Shown here one piece after another: positions 63,884 to 64,000 of a stretch of DNA of 64,000 nucleotides. Both the position numbers and the translations under genes were made by a program. The notes under the pieces are model-generated. The model saw only the letters and a program-made list of their open reading frames with translations, made no database searches and was not told where the DNA came from. Origin of the DNA: Mycobacterium kiyosense (GTDB lineage Bacteria > Actinomycetota > Actinomycetes > Mycobacteriales > Mycobacteriaceae); contig AP025179.1 of NCBI GenBank assembly GCA_021654635.1, positions 434,001 to 498,000 of the forward strand. Reading direction: 5' to 3'. Numbering within the stretch: the stretch's first letter is position 1; every line of letters starts with the position of its first letter.

Positions 63884-64000
63884 TTCAGCGGGCCACGCTG
63901 CTGGACGGGTGCGGCGTCGATATCCGGGTCGGCGCGCGGATCGAGGAGGTGGGCCAGCGCTTGGCGCCGCGACGCGGGGAGGGCGTGCTGGACGCCGGCG
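63877..64000 (+). CDS. Amidohydrolase, N-terminus only
   Basis: ATG 63877 (or TTG 63880, in the same frame and forming TTGA with the previous stop) opens a frame that runs off the window. The 41 visible residues (LIQRATLLDG, VDIRVGARIEEVG, GVLDAG) match the N-terminal beta-sandwich of the imidazolonepropionase/dihydroorotase-type amidohydrolases. The metal-binding residues would lie beyond the edge. Overlap with the CoA-transferase gene suggests one operon. Confidence 0.65.
   Translation, partial: MLIQRATLLDGCGVDIRVGARIEEVGQRLAPRRGEGVLDAG

Overview
The window is a high-GC segment of a slow-growing, non-tuberculous Mycobacterium chromosome. The evidence is gene content and order. From about 7 kb to 37 kb it follows the M. 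tuberculosis Rv0180c-Rv0211 block (sigG, monoacylglycerol lipase, bglS, mymT, ilvD, ricR, ldt, zmp1, omamA/B, mmpL11, hemophore, mmpL3, trmB, the Rv0209/Rv0210 pair, pckG). The last third is filled by two ESX-5-type PE_PGRS genes. Orthologue names rest on recalled protein families and local order, not on a search.

Layout. 1-7.3 kb: the 5' part of an LprO-like secreted protein, a YhgE/Pip-type membrane protein, a pirin, and a module absent from this place in M. tuberculosis. That module is an IclR regulator, a divergent NAD(P)-binding DapB-like enzyme and an alpha/beta hydrolase translationally coupled to sigG. 7.3-14.7 kb: lipase, a three-gene overlapping operon ending in bglS, then copper homeostasis genes: metallothionein mymT and the CsoR-type repressor ricR, each preceded by the same 15-bp palindrome, flanking an O-methyltransferase and ilvD. 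14.8-21.5 kb: MFS exporter, L,D-transpeptidase, zinc metalloprotease zmp1, the Mce-associated membrane pair and a small HTH protein. 21.5-34.9 kb: the MmpL11/hemophore/MmpL3 cell-envelope and heme-uptake cluster, with trmB, a NYN-type protein, an AI-2E permease and a dynamin-like pair. 35-42.3 kb: pckG with a strong intrinsic terminator, then a yybP-ykoY (Mn2+) riboswitch in front of a CaCA-type cation antiporter, then acyl-CoA synthetase, crotonase and double-hotdog hydratase genes.

42.3-62.4 kb: two minus-strand PE_PGRS genes. The first is about 17 kb (about 5,650 codons if the frame is restored), carries recent internal duplications, and shows at least a dozen frame changes in this assembly. 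The second is about 2.8 kb. Both start with a PE domain carrying a YxxxE export motif and share a nearly identical ~150-bp upstream block with a large palindrome. 62.7-64 kb: a rearranged CaiB-type CoA-transferase overlapping the start of an amidohydrolase.

Assembly caution. mmpL3 (essential in mycobacteria) and the YhgE/Pip gene each carry two +1 frameshifts, and three of these four lie in runs of exactly six G on the coding strand. Homopolymer sequencing error is the simplest explanation and also makes the PGRS frames unreliable. No tRNA, rRNA, insertion sequence, phage gene or CRISPR array was seen.
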